Shown here: positions 51,886 to 63,849 of the stretch, piece by piece
Layout of the letters: each line of letters opens with the position of its first letter
Position numbering within the stretch: the stretch's first letter is position 1
NCBI GenBank assembly: GCA_905147135.1
Contig: LR990048.1
Span: 2,526,563 to 2,590,562 of the forward strand
Source: Blastobasis lacticolella
Lineage: Eukaryota > Arthropoda > Insecta > Lepidoptera > Blastobasidae
DNA: 64,000 nucleotides
Direction: 5' to 3'
The notes under the pieces: generated by a model
What the model was told of the DNA's origin: nothing
The model's database searches: none
The model's input: the letters and a program-made list of their open reading frames with translations, nothing else
Made by a program: the position numbers and the translations under genes

Positions 51886-52921
51886 ACAATGTTTTCTCAA
51901 TTTATCCTAGCTTAATACCTACACTTTCTAACTGTTTTCTAACTGTGACTAAAGCGGATTATAACGACGTCCAGTCTGGTTTAGCTACGCCCCTGCATAT
52001 TCGGCAAAACTCTCGCACCGCACGTAACGGCTGAGTCAACCATTTTAATTAAAAGTAAATAATATAGCCAAAATTAAATTTGGGAACCTAATTTAAAGTT
52101 ATTTTTGCGGAGCCTTGTTTGACTTGTACCTATTCACACAAAGAACTCGGGCTCCAACCTACAGCATTACGAATCGTCGTATTCATCTGGATTATTATTT
52201 CTTACTTGAATGATCTTTGCACGTAGCAACTTTCTATTGAGACCCTACACTCCACTGATGTGTAGAAGGCTCAAGCCAAGGTTCCGCGTCCCTAGTTGGG
52301 AATAAAACTCTTATTAACTTATGATATTTTCTACCGCACTATTCAACATTATTTTGTGTTTTATTTTAGATTGTCATCTATATTATGTTGTACAGTATAA
52401 TATTGTTGTAGGTTGAAGTACATTGGTGTGTATGTGTCTGTGTAAGAAATGTCTTCTTCTTTTTTAGACTACTGCCTACCACGAAATTGGGAACGCATCT
52501 TCAGATTTTAAAACAAAAAAAAATAAAAACTTATATCAGCAAATGTGCCCAACAGAACCCGAACACGGGCATACTCCGTCGGAATGCACAGCCTTCGGTT
52601 TTAATTTTTAATAACAACTGAAAGGCTTTTACTGCAACATTTTTCTCACTACATTTTCATGCATTTCCCATACAGCGGTCAGAGGGAAATGGATTAGCGG
52701 CTTTTAGCTGCATGCCTTTGCGAGTACGATAGCTTTCCCTGTTCCGACACTCCCTTTTATGAAAGGCATTCGTATTTTGTTACATGCAATGTGAAATACG
52801 TGGAGTGCCTATTCGTTTACGTTCGGCTTTTCTTTTGCGGTCTCCGTTTATGTTTACCTACGTAGATCTAAGTACTTATATCGTTTCGGTAGATAACCTC
52901 GACGGGCTAAATTGCACTGTG
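51886..52921. other. Unassigned DNA
   Basis: 52640-52830 is repeat-poor with GAAATGGATTAGCGG. Otherwise AT-rich with no gene. Confidence 0.3.
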
Positions 52922-53192
52922 TTATCATCACAGCCCGTAACAGTCCACTGCAGGACTTAGGGCCTTTCCCACTAAAGGGGAGGTTATTGCCATAATCTCC
53001 ACGTTTGGCAGGCGGGTTGGAGATCGCAGTGTTTAAGTATAACAATGGAAAATGCTGCTGCCCATTTTCCAGACGACGGAGACTCTTGAGCTTTTGCCTC
53101 GAAGACATTAGTCGCCTTGTACGACACCCATAAGTGTAAGGGGTTGGTGCTATTCTACTCCGCCGGACACCACACGGCCACTGCGCGGCACT
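52922..53192 (+). repeat. Dispersed repeat, family R3, full reference copy
   Basis: In order: ATCATCACAGCCCGTAACAG, GGGGAGGTTATTGCCATAAT, GGCGGGTTGGAGATCGCAGT, AATGCTGCTGCCCATTTTCC, TTAGTCGCCTTGTACGACAC, CCGGACACCACACGGCC. No terminal inverted repeats and no poly(A). Type undetermined, very common in Lepidoptera as I recall it. Confidence 0.7.
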
Positions 53193-53345
53193 GTGTTAAT
53201 TAATCCTAAAATGTATTTACACATTTTTGGGATAAATTAATGCAGTGCTAAAAAAGCGCTATATACTTCCTTTGATTTAGGTATTTACGGTTATATGTAC
53301 TAATAATTTTATAAGTTTGGATGTTGTTGAAATGTAATAGGATCC

Positions 53346-53393
53346 CGCGGTATAGTTGAATGTGTGATCCAAACTGCGCGCGGGTATACCGCG
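53346..53393. repeat. Perfect 9-bp inverted repeat, possible hairpin
   Basis: CGCGGTATA at 53346-53354 and TATACCGCG at 53385-53393 with a 30-base loop. CG-rich in an AT-rich setting. Confidence 0.6.
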
Positions 53394-53880
53394 AGATACG
53401 TCTAGTTTGTCTATTATGTTTCGTGCGTTATCATTTACACGTAATATAATAGGTAAAAAGGTAGATTCGGTATGTATAATAAATAAAATAAAATAAAAAT
53501 ATATGGGCCTGAATTTCGAGTACTTAACGGTTAGAAGTCCGTAACCTTGGCTCGAAATTCAAATGATTGATTATCGGTTCGACGGTGCGTTGCGTCGACG
53601 AGATGCCTTGTACAATGATTCGTTTTACTTTATCTAACTCATGGACGTCCAGGATTGATTACTTCCAAATTAAACAGGCTATTTTTATTCCAAGCGAGCA
53701 AAGCCTGACTTAATATTATATTTGTGTTAGGTATTGTTGTAATAAAATTGAAATACTTATTCGAATGAACGCGATTGGCCTAATTCGGGACAGGAAGTTA
53801 CAGTTCATTTAATTACCTAGGACTACTAGATTTGCAGGTATGAATAGGTATAGGTACTCTATGATCATCGTTATCGTCTT

Positions 53881-53985
53881 AGACGTAGGGGACTTGGACG
53901 TCCACTGCTGGACATAGGCCTCACCCCAGGCCTTCCACATCGATAACTCTGTGCCTGCAGCGTCCATCCACTCCGTTTGCTACTT
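53881..53985 (+). repeat. Widespread lepidopteran-type repeat fragment
   Basis: GTCCACTGCTGGACATAGGC, then CTCACCCCAGGCCTTCCACA. I recall this phrase as extremely common in lepidopteran intergenic DNA; element class not assigned. Confidence 0.5.
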
Positions 53986-54075
53986 TAGTTTTGCAACTCT
54001 GGAGCCTATGTCGGTAACCATAGTTCTGCTACGAATATCTTCATTGTATTTCATCCTTCATTTCTAAATTACAGA

Positions 54076-54480
54076 CTAGCTTTTTATTACGCGCGGCCTC
54101 GTCCGCGTTTTCCTTACGAGACCATTTTAAATTACCTCTCTTATGTATGGAAGCCAGTACTACGGAGAGGTCATGCTGTATCTCTGGTTGTTCTCAACCG
54201 AATTAGATAAATATGGCATAGATTTTAAGTTGGACCCCAAACAACAAAATTGTGAAACTCCATCAAAATCCATTCGGCGCCAATTCCATGTTTCTTATAG
54301 TTTAGCTAGTATATTATGGTTCTACATCAGACAGTTTCCAAAATCAATTATACTTAATAGCTACACAACAAAAAAGTTTCATTCAAATCCGTCCAGTAGG
54401 TAAGTAGCTCCAGAGATTAGCGTGTGCAAACAGATAAACAGACGGACAGCAATTTAAAAAACTCTTATGCTATAATAAGA
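54076..54480 (-). mobile_element. Helitron-like element, family HelC, inverted
   Basis: On minus, the 3' end at 54076 reads GCTAG followed by T, with a subterminal hairpin GCGG/CCGC (54093-54106). The interior has TTTCATTCAAATCCGTCCAG, typical of these elements. The 86-codon plus frame inside is not recognised as Rep or helicase. The 5' edge, near AAACTCTTATGCTATAATAA, is approximate. Confidence 0.5.
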
Positions 54481-55653
54481 CCAAGCAAAGTCCGAGTCGA
54501 GTATTAAAACAAAAAAAACTCTTTATGGCAACTTATAGTTTCTATAAAGAGCTTTTTTCATAAAAGTTATAACATGCAATTTGATTTCTGTAGCATTGTT
54601 TATTTTCGTAAGTTACGAAAAATATTGAGAGAGATAATTTTCAGTATGATTAATAATTTTGCCAAACTAAAATTACAAGTTCAAGCCAAATTACTGAATG
54701 TATACAAGAAGTACTGACAAGTACAGTTTATCCCCAAATTATTGTCATATCCACACTTTATAATGTTTACTACTGTCAGTCAATACGGACTTATCGTGGT
54801 CCTATTATATTGCTATTTCTTCATCGTCTTAAATAGTTTTTTTGTAAATATTTTAGACATACTTAGGTACTTTTTTTATTATTATGTTATAGATTATTAA
54901 TTCATCATAGTGCCACTAAGTAATAAGTAGTACCTTTTTAACCCTTCCTGCCAGTTTCACATACAATTTTGAAAAGTTGTATCATGCAATGAATTTGTAT
55001 TGCGGTTTAATATACTTAAAACGTATTTTCTACTGTATTTTACAGAGTGGAGGGATATAAAAGATGATGGGAGTTAGATAGGAGTCTTCAAAGGGCATGG
55101 CACCAGGGCCCTAAGTTCGCTATTTTTAGTTATCTCACAATTCGATTGCGAGTCGTATACAACTCGAGACTAATTGGGTATTCTGCAAAAACTTAAGTAG
55201 ATAAGCGCAATTGAGTTGTAATCGAATCGACTCTCAGGTAGTGTTCAAAATCTTTTGGTGGGTCACGACAGGTTAACATTAAAATAACCGGACCAGGGGT
55301 AATTTATGGCAAATTCAAAAAATATCGAAATTATCATGACGAAAATTAAAATTGAAAACCGTTCGAATCTACGCGAGCGATGCCCAAGGCATAATAAATG
55401 TTATCTTATAGTTACCTGTTTACCAATATCAGCTCAAAGGAAAGAAGTACGTGAGTCGATGAAAGTTTTCGCATTCAAAGGCCAACATGTAAAAGATACA
55501 GCACGCAACTTCAGCCTTCTCTTCTGAGAGTATCGATTCGAAAAATATTACTTTCTAAAGACGTAGCGTAGCGGAGGTGTATATCTAACGATCAACTTTT
55601 TGAAAGTTGGTGGAATAACGCAACTAGACTTTTCATCGAGCATCCGTTGGATG
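54481..55653. other. Unassigned DNA
   Basis: A hairpin CTCTTTAT/ATAAAGAG flanked by A and T runs lies at about 54508-54560. A 73-codon plus frame (55306-55527), rich in basic residues, has no known domain. Confidence 0.35.
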
Positions 55654-55900
55654 GGCGTGTGGTGTCCGGCAGAGTAGAATAGCAACAACCCTTTACACTC
55701 GTAGGTGTCGTAAGGCGACTAATGTTGGTGAGGCAAAATATTTAGGCTGGAAAATGGACAGTAGCGTTTTCCATTGTTATATTTATAACACTGCGATCTC
55801 CAACCCGCCTGACAAACATGGAGATATTGGCAATCACCTCCTATTTCGTGGGAGAGGCACTAAGTCCTGCAGTGGACTGTTATGGGCTGTGATGATGAGG
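55654..55900 (-). repeat. Dispersed repeat, family R3, full inverted copy
   Basis: Begins GTGTGGTGTCCGGCAGAGTA and ends CTGCAGTGGACTGTTATGGG. All internal blocks are present. Confidence 0.7.
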
Positions 55901-55907
55901 ATAGAAA

Positions 55908-56045
55908 AAAAGTTTATTAAATTTTGTGAAATACATTTCAATTTTAGATGTAAAAAACACGTAAAAGGTAAATATAAAAAAATATTTTTGCCTGAGCTAG
56001 GATAATATGATACCCTGTGTTTCAGGCGAGAAATTACAGATTTTA
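55908..56045 (-). repeat. LINE-type 3' UTR, family L9, copy 2
   Basis: Inverted pair GCCTGA (55990-55995) and TCAGGC (56022-56027) with GATACCCTGTG between, as at 32535-32564. The left A-rich part may be the tail of a minus-strand insertion beside an R3 repeat. Confidence 0.45.
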
Positions 56046-56693
56046 AATTAACAAAGAATGGTTATCTATACATATGATAATCCCTTAAAAACTTACTAGG
56101 GAATGTACCTTCATATACACCTTGTACTAAGTATGTAGACGTAAATAAAACAAGCTGATCTGGGGCTCTATTTTAAACCGCTCGCCTCGAGTCGACCTGC
56201 TTTCAATTTTGATATTCGGCAAGATAAGTCAATATTTTTCATTTGCATCTCGGGTACGCTTTCACACGGCCCAAATTTTGAACTATTAATTTCTTTTCTC
56301 TTTTTATTGTACATATTTCGTTTTTATGCAATGATATTTTTCTAATTACATTGACATCACCAAGAGCTAACGGTTCAAAGATTGGAAAAGTCGTCGTCGG
56401 GCATTAACATATCGAATTTTTCATGCCAAAAATCAAAATTTAATACGGGGTAGACTCAAGACGAGCCAAAATGGAGCACGTGATCAAAATGGTAATTGTC
56501 GTCCATGTAACAAAAAAAAGACAGAAGAAGGAATATTTAATTTATCGAAGTCTCTGCGTACAAAAGCAAAAGCAGAAAGGTATCGTTAATAATTAATGCC
56601 TCTGTGTACTAGGTACTTAGTCCGTTTGAATACCGGATAGCTTTCGCATTAGCTTGTTGAATGTAGAGAGTGATTCATTATGTATACTTTATA
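56046..56693. other. Unassigned DNA
   Basis: No gene or repeat recognised. Confidence 0.35.
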
Positions 56694-56940
56694 CAGGGTG
56701 TTTCATACCATATGTATGAAGCCGTGAACTGGATGGAGTGCTAAACGTATGAAAACGATAGGTACAACTATTCCTCGTATGACAGAAATAATTGTACCTA
56801 ACGTTTTCAGTTCACGGTTTCATACATATATTATGTAACACCAAAGAGATTGGAATGTTAGCGACCTTCATGGTTATAGCCCCCTCTATAGACTGGCAAG
56901 AAGGTCGCTAGCATTCCAATCTCTTTGTGTAACACCCTGA
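56694..56940. mobile_element. MITE of two adjacent long hairpins
   Basis: Terminal CAGGGTGTT and AACACCCTG inverted ends. Inside, hairpin 1 pairs TATGTATGAAGCCGTGAACT with AGTTCACGGTTTCATACATA (56712-56830). Hairpin 2 pairs AAAGAGATTGGAATGTTAGC with its reverse complement relative near 56905-56928. TA precedes the left end, but the right flank lacks a clean TA, so a Tc1/mariner origin is only suggested. Non-coding. Confidence 0.7.
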
Positions 56941-56984
56941 ATATATTACTTTGTTGTTTTTATATTGTTATGTATAGGTTTCAT

Positions 56985-57080
56985 TATTGCTAATAGTTTA
57001 TTGGTTTTTATTTTAAATATAGTGTATTATATCTATGGGCCGTTGTTGCCTGAAATAAATGAATAAATAAATGAATTAAA
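56985..57080 (+). repeat. LINE-type 3' tail
   Basis: ATCTATGGGCCGTTGTTGCC then TGAAATAAATGAATAAATAA, a common 3' end of lepidopteran non-LTR elements (from memory). The body upstream is not identifiable. Confidence 0.45.
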
Positions 57081-57959
57081 TTAAATAAATTATGGGGAGG
57101 AGTGCACGCAACCGTAGTTCGATCATATTTTCAATATTACGCTATCAAAGCCAATGGAATTATGTAGACGTGATCTAGAAGCCAATATCTACATCTGCCT
57201 GTGGTTTGTCAGATTTTTGTTCAAATCATTTAAGGCTTGAATATTTTTATATAAATGAAACGGTAACGGAAATTTTTATATTCGGTATGTGAATACTGGT
57301 GGGTAGAATTGTATTTTTAATTAATAGTGTAAGTGTAATGTTGTTGTAAATTTTTATGCACCGCTTGCAATTTTTGTTACCAGTTTTCGGGGTAGACTGG
57401 TAGATAAAGCTACAAAGCTCTAAGTCCACCTTTGTACTATTTTGTGCATAAAGTATTAAATAAATAAATTAACAAAATAAAAGACCCCTGACCACCTGCC
57501 GACATAATGAGGGTTGTAATCGATAAAGCTTATAAAACGCAATGTTCTCGCATAATTATATTTCTTATGTTTCAAACATTCAAACCAATTTACAATAAAC
57601 ATCCACATTTAAATAATCAACGTTGTAGTACCCCAAAGTTACAGTGCTTAATAATGGTCTCTGTTTCTTGTTTAATTTAATTTTTAGGTGTAAAAGACAT
57701 CTTTGGAGGCTTGTCGGCCTAAGTCCCTGGATCAAACGTTACGGAAACCAATTAAAGGGGGACTTACTGCCTCCTTGATTGCTTTTCTTGTTACTGAATA
57801 CTGGAATCACAGATACTTGACTTGACGGAATAATGGCTACGCTTTCTGACTGTTAATTGCGTTTGTTTTATTAATTATGTATAAAAATTGAAAAACATCG
57901 ATAAAATACAGTTTGTAGGGTGACATTGGGTGCACAGTAAAGCTTGCGGGGTCCACTTG
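57081..57959. other. Unassigned DNA
   Basis: 57150-57220 shares AGATTT(G/T)TC and 'GAAGCCAATATC' words with 42365-42410, an R6-related piece. Otherwise nothing. Confidence 0.3.
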
Positions 57960-58055
57960 AATTGGTGCCACCGCCACCGCCTTACCTACCTAAATGTTTC
58001 TCCCCAATCAATGTTTGCATTGTCTTCTGGTTTTAAGGATAAGGTAGCCTACACC
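57960..58055 (+). repeat. Dispersed repeat, family R5, fragment
   Basis: GTGCCACCGCCACCGCCTTA, TTTGCATTGTCTTCTGG and TTTTAAGGATAAGGTAGCC follow the R5 order. The 3' half is missing. Confidence 0.45.
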
Positions 58056-59077
58056 CGTATTCAGAAGCGATCGGCATTACGCGTCCGTCAAAATGAAAGA
58101 TAGCGAGCAAAATTGACCAATCGTAGAGCTGTGTTGAACGTTGAGTGTGTTAGATATTATAATTATTTTATGTTAATTTGATGGTTTATTTAATAGAATA
58201 TAGTTTGTAAATATTTCCCTTTAAAGTATTTACGTATAGTAATTAATATTCTGTGCAGATTTCAATGGTTTCGAACGAAACGTTCGTTCTTTATTTCGGA
58301 ACGAATTTCTTTAACAGATTAAATACTAATTAACTAAAAGTTATATTTCTAATTGAGTAATAAATCCTTTAATTATTAACGATCGTTCTAAGAACTATTT
58401 CAATGTTTTTGGTTAAGTATTTTGGCACAATAACTTCATATTTAACTGGCAGTGTATAATGTCCTGATTGGTTGAAATATGTACTGGCTTCCAGTTTCCG
58501 GCTAAACGTTGGGTATATAAACCTAGTTGAATCACTGTAAAGGACTTTTGTTCCAGACCAGCCACAGAGTTAAGTATAAGCTTGTATTGTATTACTTTGG
58601 TGCCTATTGCTGATTTCTAAATGATTTATTTGTGTAATCCTTAGGCGATATAGCCGCTATACTACATTTTGCTATGTTTTATTATGTTTAGAATACATTA
58701 GCATATTTCCCATGTTCATTTGTTAGCTATAACTGCTATCCTATATAAATAACTTATCTCATCTGATCTCAGTGTTTGAATGTGAATATCCTTTCCTGAA
58801 TAAATAGAAATTTATATTTAACTAATGTGCCCTATTTTTCATTTCATTCAACTTTCTAACTTAGTTACTAGGCCAACCTAACTCATATCCCCTAAATACT
58901 TAAATACACACATTAGATCGGTGCGTTTCTACTTGCGTGCGGTGCGTTACTTCTAACAAGTGCGTTTACTTAGCAAAGTACCGCTGACGAGCACTGTGAA
59001 GTAAGGTTACTTTTCTAACCTAAGGTTTTTTTAGGTAGGTAAGTTGTGAATGATCAATAATTGAAGGTAATACACCA
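58056..59077. other. Unassigned DNA
   Basis: A small inverted word pair AACGAAACGTTCGTT lies near 58275. 58920-58990 repeats 'GTGCGTT' four times within 60 bases. No gene. Confidence 0.35.
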
Positions 59078-59228
59078 TGATCCAATGTGGTTAGGTTCCT
59101 CTGCTAGCAGGATGACGGAGTTCAGATGGCAGTCGCTGCACTGTAATTATCTGATCTGCCGAATCTGATCATGGTCAAGGTGGATCCCGGGCTGCGAGAG
59201 CGCAACCGGGACATTAACGCCGAGATGA
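59078..59228 (+). mobile_element. SINE-2 3' half
   Basis: CCATGATCCAATGTGGTTAG through TAATTATCTGATCTGCC to ACATTAACGCCGAGATGAAT. Confidence 0.7.
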
Positions 59229-59284
59229 ATATATTTTATTTTAATACAAAATAAAACTATAATGTAATGTAATAAAGAAAAACA

Positions 59285-59620
59285 AAATATCCCTCCACAA
59301 TTCAGCTCTGAATTAAATTTTTTATCGCGCACTCATGTCGTTTACAGACATTTCCTTTGCAAACGAGAAATTAATTGGAATACTTTCCATTGTTGCTTCC
59401 GATGCGTTTTATTCACTGCCGGTCTGCCATTCCGCCCACTCCGAGTTTGAATTAAATAAAGAATTAAGTATCTACTTTACAAATACTCGGTTGCGTTCAT
59501 TCACTGCGGAAATCGAGCGCATAGAATCACTAAGCCACGTTCACGGTTACTTAATCCTCCAGAGAAATTAACTGTTCCATTAGTTTTAATTCACCGCCTC
59601 CCAGACGGCGGGGTTCATTA
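59285..59620. other. Repeat-free block, possible conserved non-coding element
   Basis: No match to any repeat here. Several homeodomain-type cores occur (AAATTAATTGG, CTTAATCCTCC, AGTTTTAATTCACC). A 78-codon plus frame (59335-59571) covers part of it without a recognised domain, so an unrecognised exon cannot be excluded. Confidence 0.25.
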
Positions 59621-59877
59621 TTTCATTTATATTTCGGTATGAAAAAATGCGCCACGAGTAACAGTTGCGCACCGCTGCAAAATAAAATTGAGATATGGAG
59701 TGTAAGGAATAATTTCACGGGAGTTGGCGCTCTGTCCTGCTGTTTTGGGCCGTATTTCTCGAATTACGTCCGGGGTGCATTTGGGAGTATGATACTTGCC
59801 CACGGGTTTGCCGGTTGGAACTTTAGTAGTTTGAAACTTGATCAGACACATACTATCTGTTATGGGCAGAGTGGAGG

Positions 59878-60021
59878 GTACTCAAGAGATCACCCATGCG
59901 ATGGACCGACCAGATCAAATCTGCTTTGGGCGGTCCCTTGCATGAGTGTACCAGGAAAACAGCTTACGGATCAAGACGACAAGAAATCGCGAGCCGAGTG
60001 ACAGCTGCCTACAACAAATAA
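59878..60021 (+). pseudogene. LINE ORF2 C-terminal fragment
   Basis: A 47-codon reading ending in a stop at 60019 contains RWTDQI, then a CTRKTAYGSRRQEIASRVT stretch. This pattern (RW-D-I, then A-x-R-x-x-W) marks the C-termini of many insect non-LTR reverse transcriptase proteins. No tail was found beyond it. Confidence 0.55.
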
Positions 60022-61208
60022 CGAATGCGATCACACTGTCAAGAGCGTATCGCCCAAAAAGAAAGAGGATATATTATGTAGATAAGATAATTATGATAGT
60101 ACAGACCTTGTACAGACCTATAGGGATCTTTTAGTACGTGGCCGAAACCAGAACTAATGCCGCCATCTTCTAAAGCATCACAGACAGCTTTTCCGTTTGT
60201 CAGACAGCTGGAGTTAGTGTTTGACAACCAAGCCGTCATCTGAGTGTCAAAAGATCCTCCCTAGATGATGCCGGCAGAATTCAGGAGTTAAAATACTGTA
60301 GGGGTTGTGAGGTAGGACTTTTCACCTTTCATGGACTCCAGACAATCTGACATGCTCGTGGTCGTGACATGAACGAGACACAGGCGAATCGGCTTTTCCC
60401 TAACCAGTTTCGCGGGTCACATGGTAGTCGCCCTACGAAAACTAGAACCCATTTTTTCAAGTTCTGTAATATTAAAATTTTAGAAAAAATAAGCAGCCTA
60501 GACTTAACTATTGCTTTGGCCAACGGCAGAAGGAGTACTTGGTGCCTGGAATTCAAACCAGCAACCGAGAGCAGACATACTTATAAGTCAAAGCTGAAAT
60601 GCCTGCTGATAGATAACTTCATTCAGAGGCTATGTCCATGTACAAATTAATGTTGGTACGGTACAAGCGTAGCAAGACAGACAGTGCAAACCTTCGTCAA
60701 CAAACTGTTTTAGAGTTTGGCGAATTATACTAATAAAATACATTTGTACCACATATATGAAAAATAAATAATGGTAAATAATAATTAATAAATCGATTTA
60801 TTAACATTTCTATGTTTCTAGGCATAAAATCCACCCGAAATAGGTAACTACGGTACTAAACTGAGACATAGGTGTTATGTATATGGTTCTCTGCATCCCA
60901 CACCAGTAGATAAACAAAGTGCGAACAGACAGAACAAGCACGAAACTGCGTCGGAGTTTGAAATCGCCAATACAGTTCTCGGCGAAAGCGCCCAAGGGCT
61001 TCCGACAAGGCTATTTCTGGGATATCTGCACTCAAATTGGTGAATAGTAACTCGCAAACCATGAAAATACAATACACCCTTATTGACGCAACAAGAGAAG
61101 TGATATGCAAGATCACTGCTAGCTCGTTCTCAAAAAAGTGTCACCGTAACCTGTCAATCAGTTTATGTTAGATCTTTTTAAATGATGCACATTTTTGCTA
61201 CAATATAC
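60022..61208. other. Unassigned DNA
   Basis: A 93-codon plus frame (60369-60650) and overlapping minus frames at 60810-61116 are unrecognised. 60300-60620 is moderately GC and could be an old element body. Confidence 0.3.
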
Positions 61209-61472
61209 TATCACCACAGCCCATAACAGCCCACTGCAGGACTAAGGACCTCACCCACGAAAAGGGAGATTATTACCATAATCTCCACCCTTGGCAGGCG
61301 GGTGGGAGATTGGAGTGTTATCAATATAAAAATGGAAAAAGCTGCTGCCCATTTTCTAGCCTACGGAGGCTCTAGATCTTTTGTCTCGAAAGCAATAAGT
61401 CGTCTTGTGAGACACCCACGAGTGTAAGGGGTTGGCGTTATTCTACTCTGCCGGACACCACACAGCCACTAT
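61209..61472 (+). repeat. Dispersed repeat, family R3, full copy
   Basis: ATCACCACAGCCCATAACAG, ATTACCATAATCTCCACCCT, AAAAGCTGCTGCCCATTTTC and CCGGACACCACACAGCC in the family order. Confidence 0.7.
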
Positions 61473-61559
61473 CACGGAAACCATTAATACATGTAAAAAG
61501 ATCTATAACTATAACTAAGGGGTTCTTTAAAAATTATGTCTACAGGTACCTCAAAGACC

Positions 61560-61640
61560 GGCTCCCCTTAGATTGCAGATGTCCTGGACGACGGTGGCCA
61601 CTTTCCGTCAGGTAGACCGCCGGTCCGTAAGCTATAAAAA
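61560..61640 (+). repeat. L4-like LINE tail, decayed
   Basis: GGTGGCCACTTTCCGTCAGG and CCGGTCCGTAAGCTATAAAA resemble the 27390-27450 tail. Confidence 0.35.
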
Positions 61641-61687
61641 ATATAACCTAAGTTGTTTACCAACAGCACATTCACTTTGAATATTTC

Positions 61688-61800
61688 TTATTTATTTATT
61701 TAACTATTTATTGCACACAATAAAGAAATACAGAGACATAACATAGATATAACTGACACAACAGGCACTACTTATTTCTAAAAGAAATTTCTTACTACCT
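61688..61800 (-). repeat. LINE 3' end, family L8, copy 3
   Basis: TTTATTTATTTAACTATTTA, TTGCACACAATAAAG and CACTACTTATTTCTAAAAGA match 42558-42670 and 36375-36480. Confidence 0.6.
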
Positions 61801-62506
61801 TGGACAGTATTTTCTTAAAATCGGATTGCATTTATCTCATAGGTAAGAAGGTACTTTTACCCGTGATTCACCACGTCGATAACCTTGTTTTCGTAATTAC
61901 GAACTCAAGCAATGTGCCCGGTTAGCCACTGGCCAGTCTGGATTAAAGTTGTGGTCTAAGACGGGTGGTTCTCAACGTCTCAAGAGCAGTTTAAGGGTTG
62001 TTTTGAACAAGAACCGAACTAAGATTTAGGTCAAAAGCTAATATCCAACCTTCTAACTTCAATAATATTAAGCTTTCAATCATTTATCGGCAAAATCTGA
62101 GTTTACAAGAAGTCTTGTGGGTAATTGAATAGGCTATAGGCACTTTTGTCAACTTCTAACTATACAAATACTTATAGGTAGCAATAAACAAATTCAATTG
62201 ATTTGCTTATCGCGAACAGACAGACAGACGCGACGTAGGATTTTGTTTTATAGTACGTCGTGATATGCATGAATGTATACGGATAGGCTATGCCTCTGTG
62301 ACAGCTGTCATACCGGTGATGTGTAGTGGTGTGGTGGTGTGACATCATTTGAAACAAAGCTAAATATTCAAATCCATACAATGAATTATGGAGTCCCGCG
62401 AATTAACGCCTGATATGATAAACAAATCAAATTGAAGTTCGGGCCTTTTTTAAATGTATGAAATTTTATGGTCTGCATTTAGGTAAATAATTTAAAAAAA
62501 AAATTT
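61801..62506. other. Unassigned DNA
   Basis: Nothing recognised. A GTGGTGTGGTGGTGTGA simple patch lies near 62326. Confidence 0.35.
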
Positions 62507-62690
62507 GGGCGTTAATGTCCCGGTTGTGTTCTCGCGCACCAGGGCAAGGGGTCCGGCTTGACCATGATCCAGGATTTGGCAGATCAGATAATTACAGTGG
62601 AGCGATTGCCATCTGACCTTGCTACCAGGGGAACCTGACCAGACTCGATCATTTTTACACATTCAGTCGCCTGATGTGCAGGTTTCCTTT
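62507..62690 (-). mobile_element. SINE-2 3' half
   Basis: GGCGTTAATGTCCCGGTTGT, TCAGATAATTACAGTGGAGC and TACACATTCAGTCGCC. A 15-base deletion removes CTCCGTGACC from the middle. Headless. Confidence 0.7.
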
Positions 62691-63344
62691 ACATTTAGAT
62701 AAATAATAGGCAACGAAGCAACGTAATATATAGGTATATTTTTAACATCGTTTAAAAGGGCCATCTTCGTACTTCAATTCAATTCAATTCAATTGAAAAT
62801 TTCTTTATTGATTAGGACATTAAATATCTCTTTCAATCGTCAAAAAGGAGGGGGGTAAGAAAGTAGGAAGGAAACAAATAGTGACACGCTGACCGCCCTA
62901 TGGCCGTAGATGAACGTATCCCTCGCCAACCACGACCGAACCGTGCTCGACAATGCCAGGCAGAGCCGGAACGCTATATTATAATATATAGTTATGTCTA
63001 GTATAATTAAGAAAAAACCACCTAAAACTACAGGAAGAGTAAGCCAGTCCACCAAGGCAGCACCCGTTCACGAGTATAACGCAGGTTCCAGCCATCGTCC
63101 AATTCAACTACAAAAGCTTGTCCACAAAACTGCTTAATAATAAACGAATATCCGCTGAAATGCGATCTGAGAATAGCCCGCGTCGCATCGGGTGTGCTTA
63201 ATGTGGCTACGCGATCTTGACTGAACTTCTAAAGCTTCTAAACTTCTTCTCGGAACTTTCGATCTACCCCCATTAGGCTTTAGCAATAATTGCGTAATGT
63301 TGACAGCTTATCTGAAACGAGTTATAGATCAAACGAAAATTGTA
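62691..63344. other. Unassigned DNA with a short AATTC repeat
   Basis: 62776-62803 repeats AATTC five times before a TTTCTTTATTGATTAGG stretch, which looks like a minus-strand LINE tail. 62880-63250 is GC-richer and unrecognised. Confidence 0.35.
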
Positions 63345-63739
63345 AAGCGGAAAGATTTGATTATTTGTTGGTTTGTTTGTGTTTGTTTGTTATGGATAAA
63401 CTCAAAAATTACTTAACCGATTTAAAAAGAAATTTCATCTGTAGAAAGGCACATTATTAGCGAGTAACATGTGGCTATATTTTATCTTCAAAAACTTAGA
63501 GTTCTATAGATATAACCCGAGGTATCCATGTTCGCACATGTGCACCAGTTTAACGAATACTTTTTTTGTGGTATTTGTAATTGTTTGGGTTTATATGAGA
63601 TTTGTATGAAAAGGGTAGGTAGGGATAGGTAAGGTGTAGGTTAGGTGTAAGGTAGGTATAGGGTAGGGGTAGGGTAGGATAGGGTAGGATAGGGCAGAGG
63701 TAGAACGCCAAGCGAATGAAGTCTCGCCGGGCCTACTAG
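63345..63739 (+). mobile_element. Helitron-like element, HelB-type 3' end with G-rich array
   Basis: It ends CTAG at 63736-63739 followed by T. The subterminal hairpin is decayed (CGCCAAGCGAATGAAGTCTCG). Upstream, 63615-63700 is an irregular GGTAGG/GGGTAGGGT array, longer than the equivalent run at 9940-9995. The left part has TTACTTAACCGATTTAAAAA. The 5' boundary is uncertain. Confidence 0.5.
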
Positions 63740-63849
63740 TTATTTGTATGATGATTGAGAAAACACATCACTGATAATAGTGTGATTGTGTGCGCTCGAT
63801 TGCTTATTTGTCCTTGTCCCGATTGCTTTGACCCTAGGATTCCATATTT

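Noticed and set aside
55306..55527. 73-codon basic frame as a transposase or DNA-binding fragment
   Set aside because: I see no helix-turn-helix, zinc-finger or catalytic pattern, so no assignment is justified.
59639..60001. 120-codon open frame as a host gene
   Set aside because: Its last part overlaps, in a different frame, a readable LINE ORF2 C-terminus (59878-60021). The upstream part has no recognisable domain.
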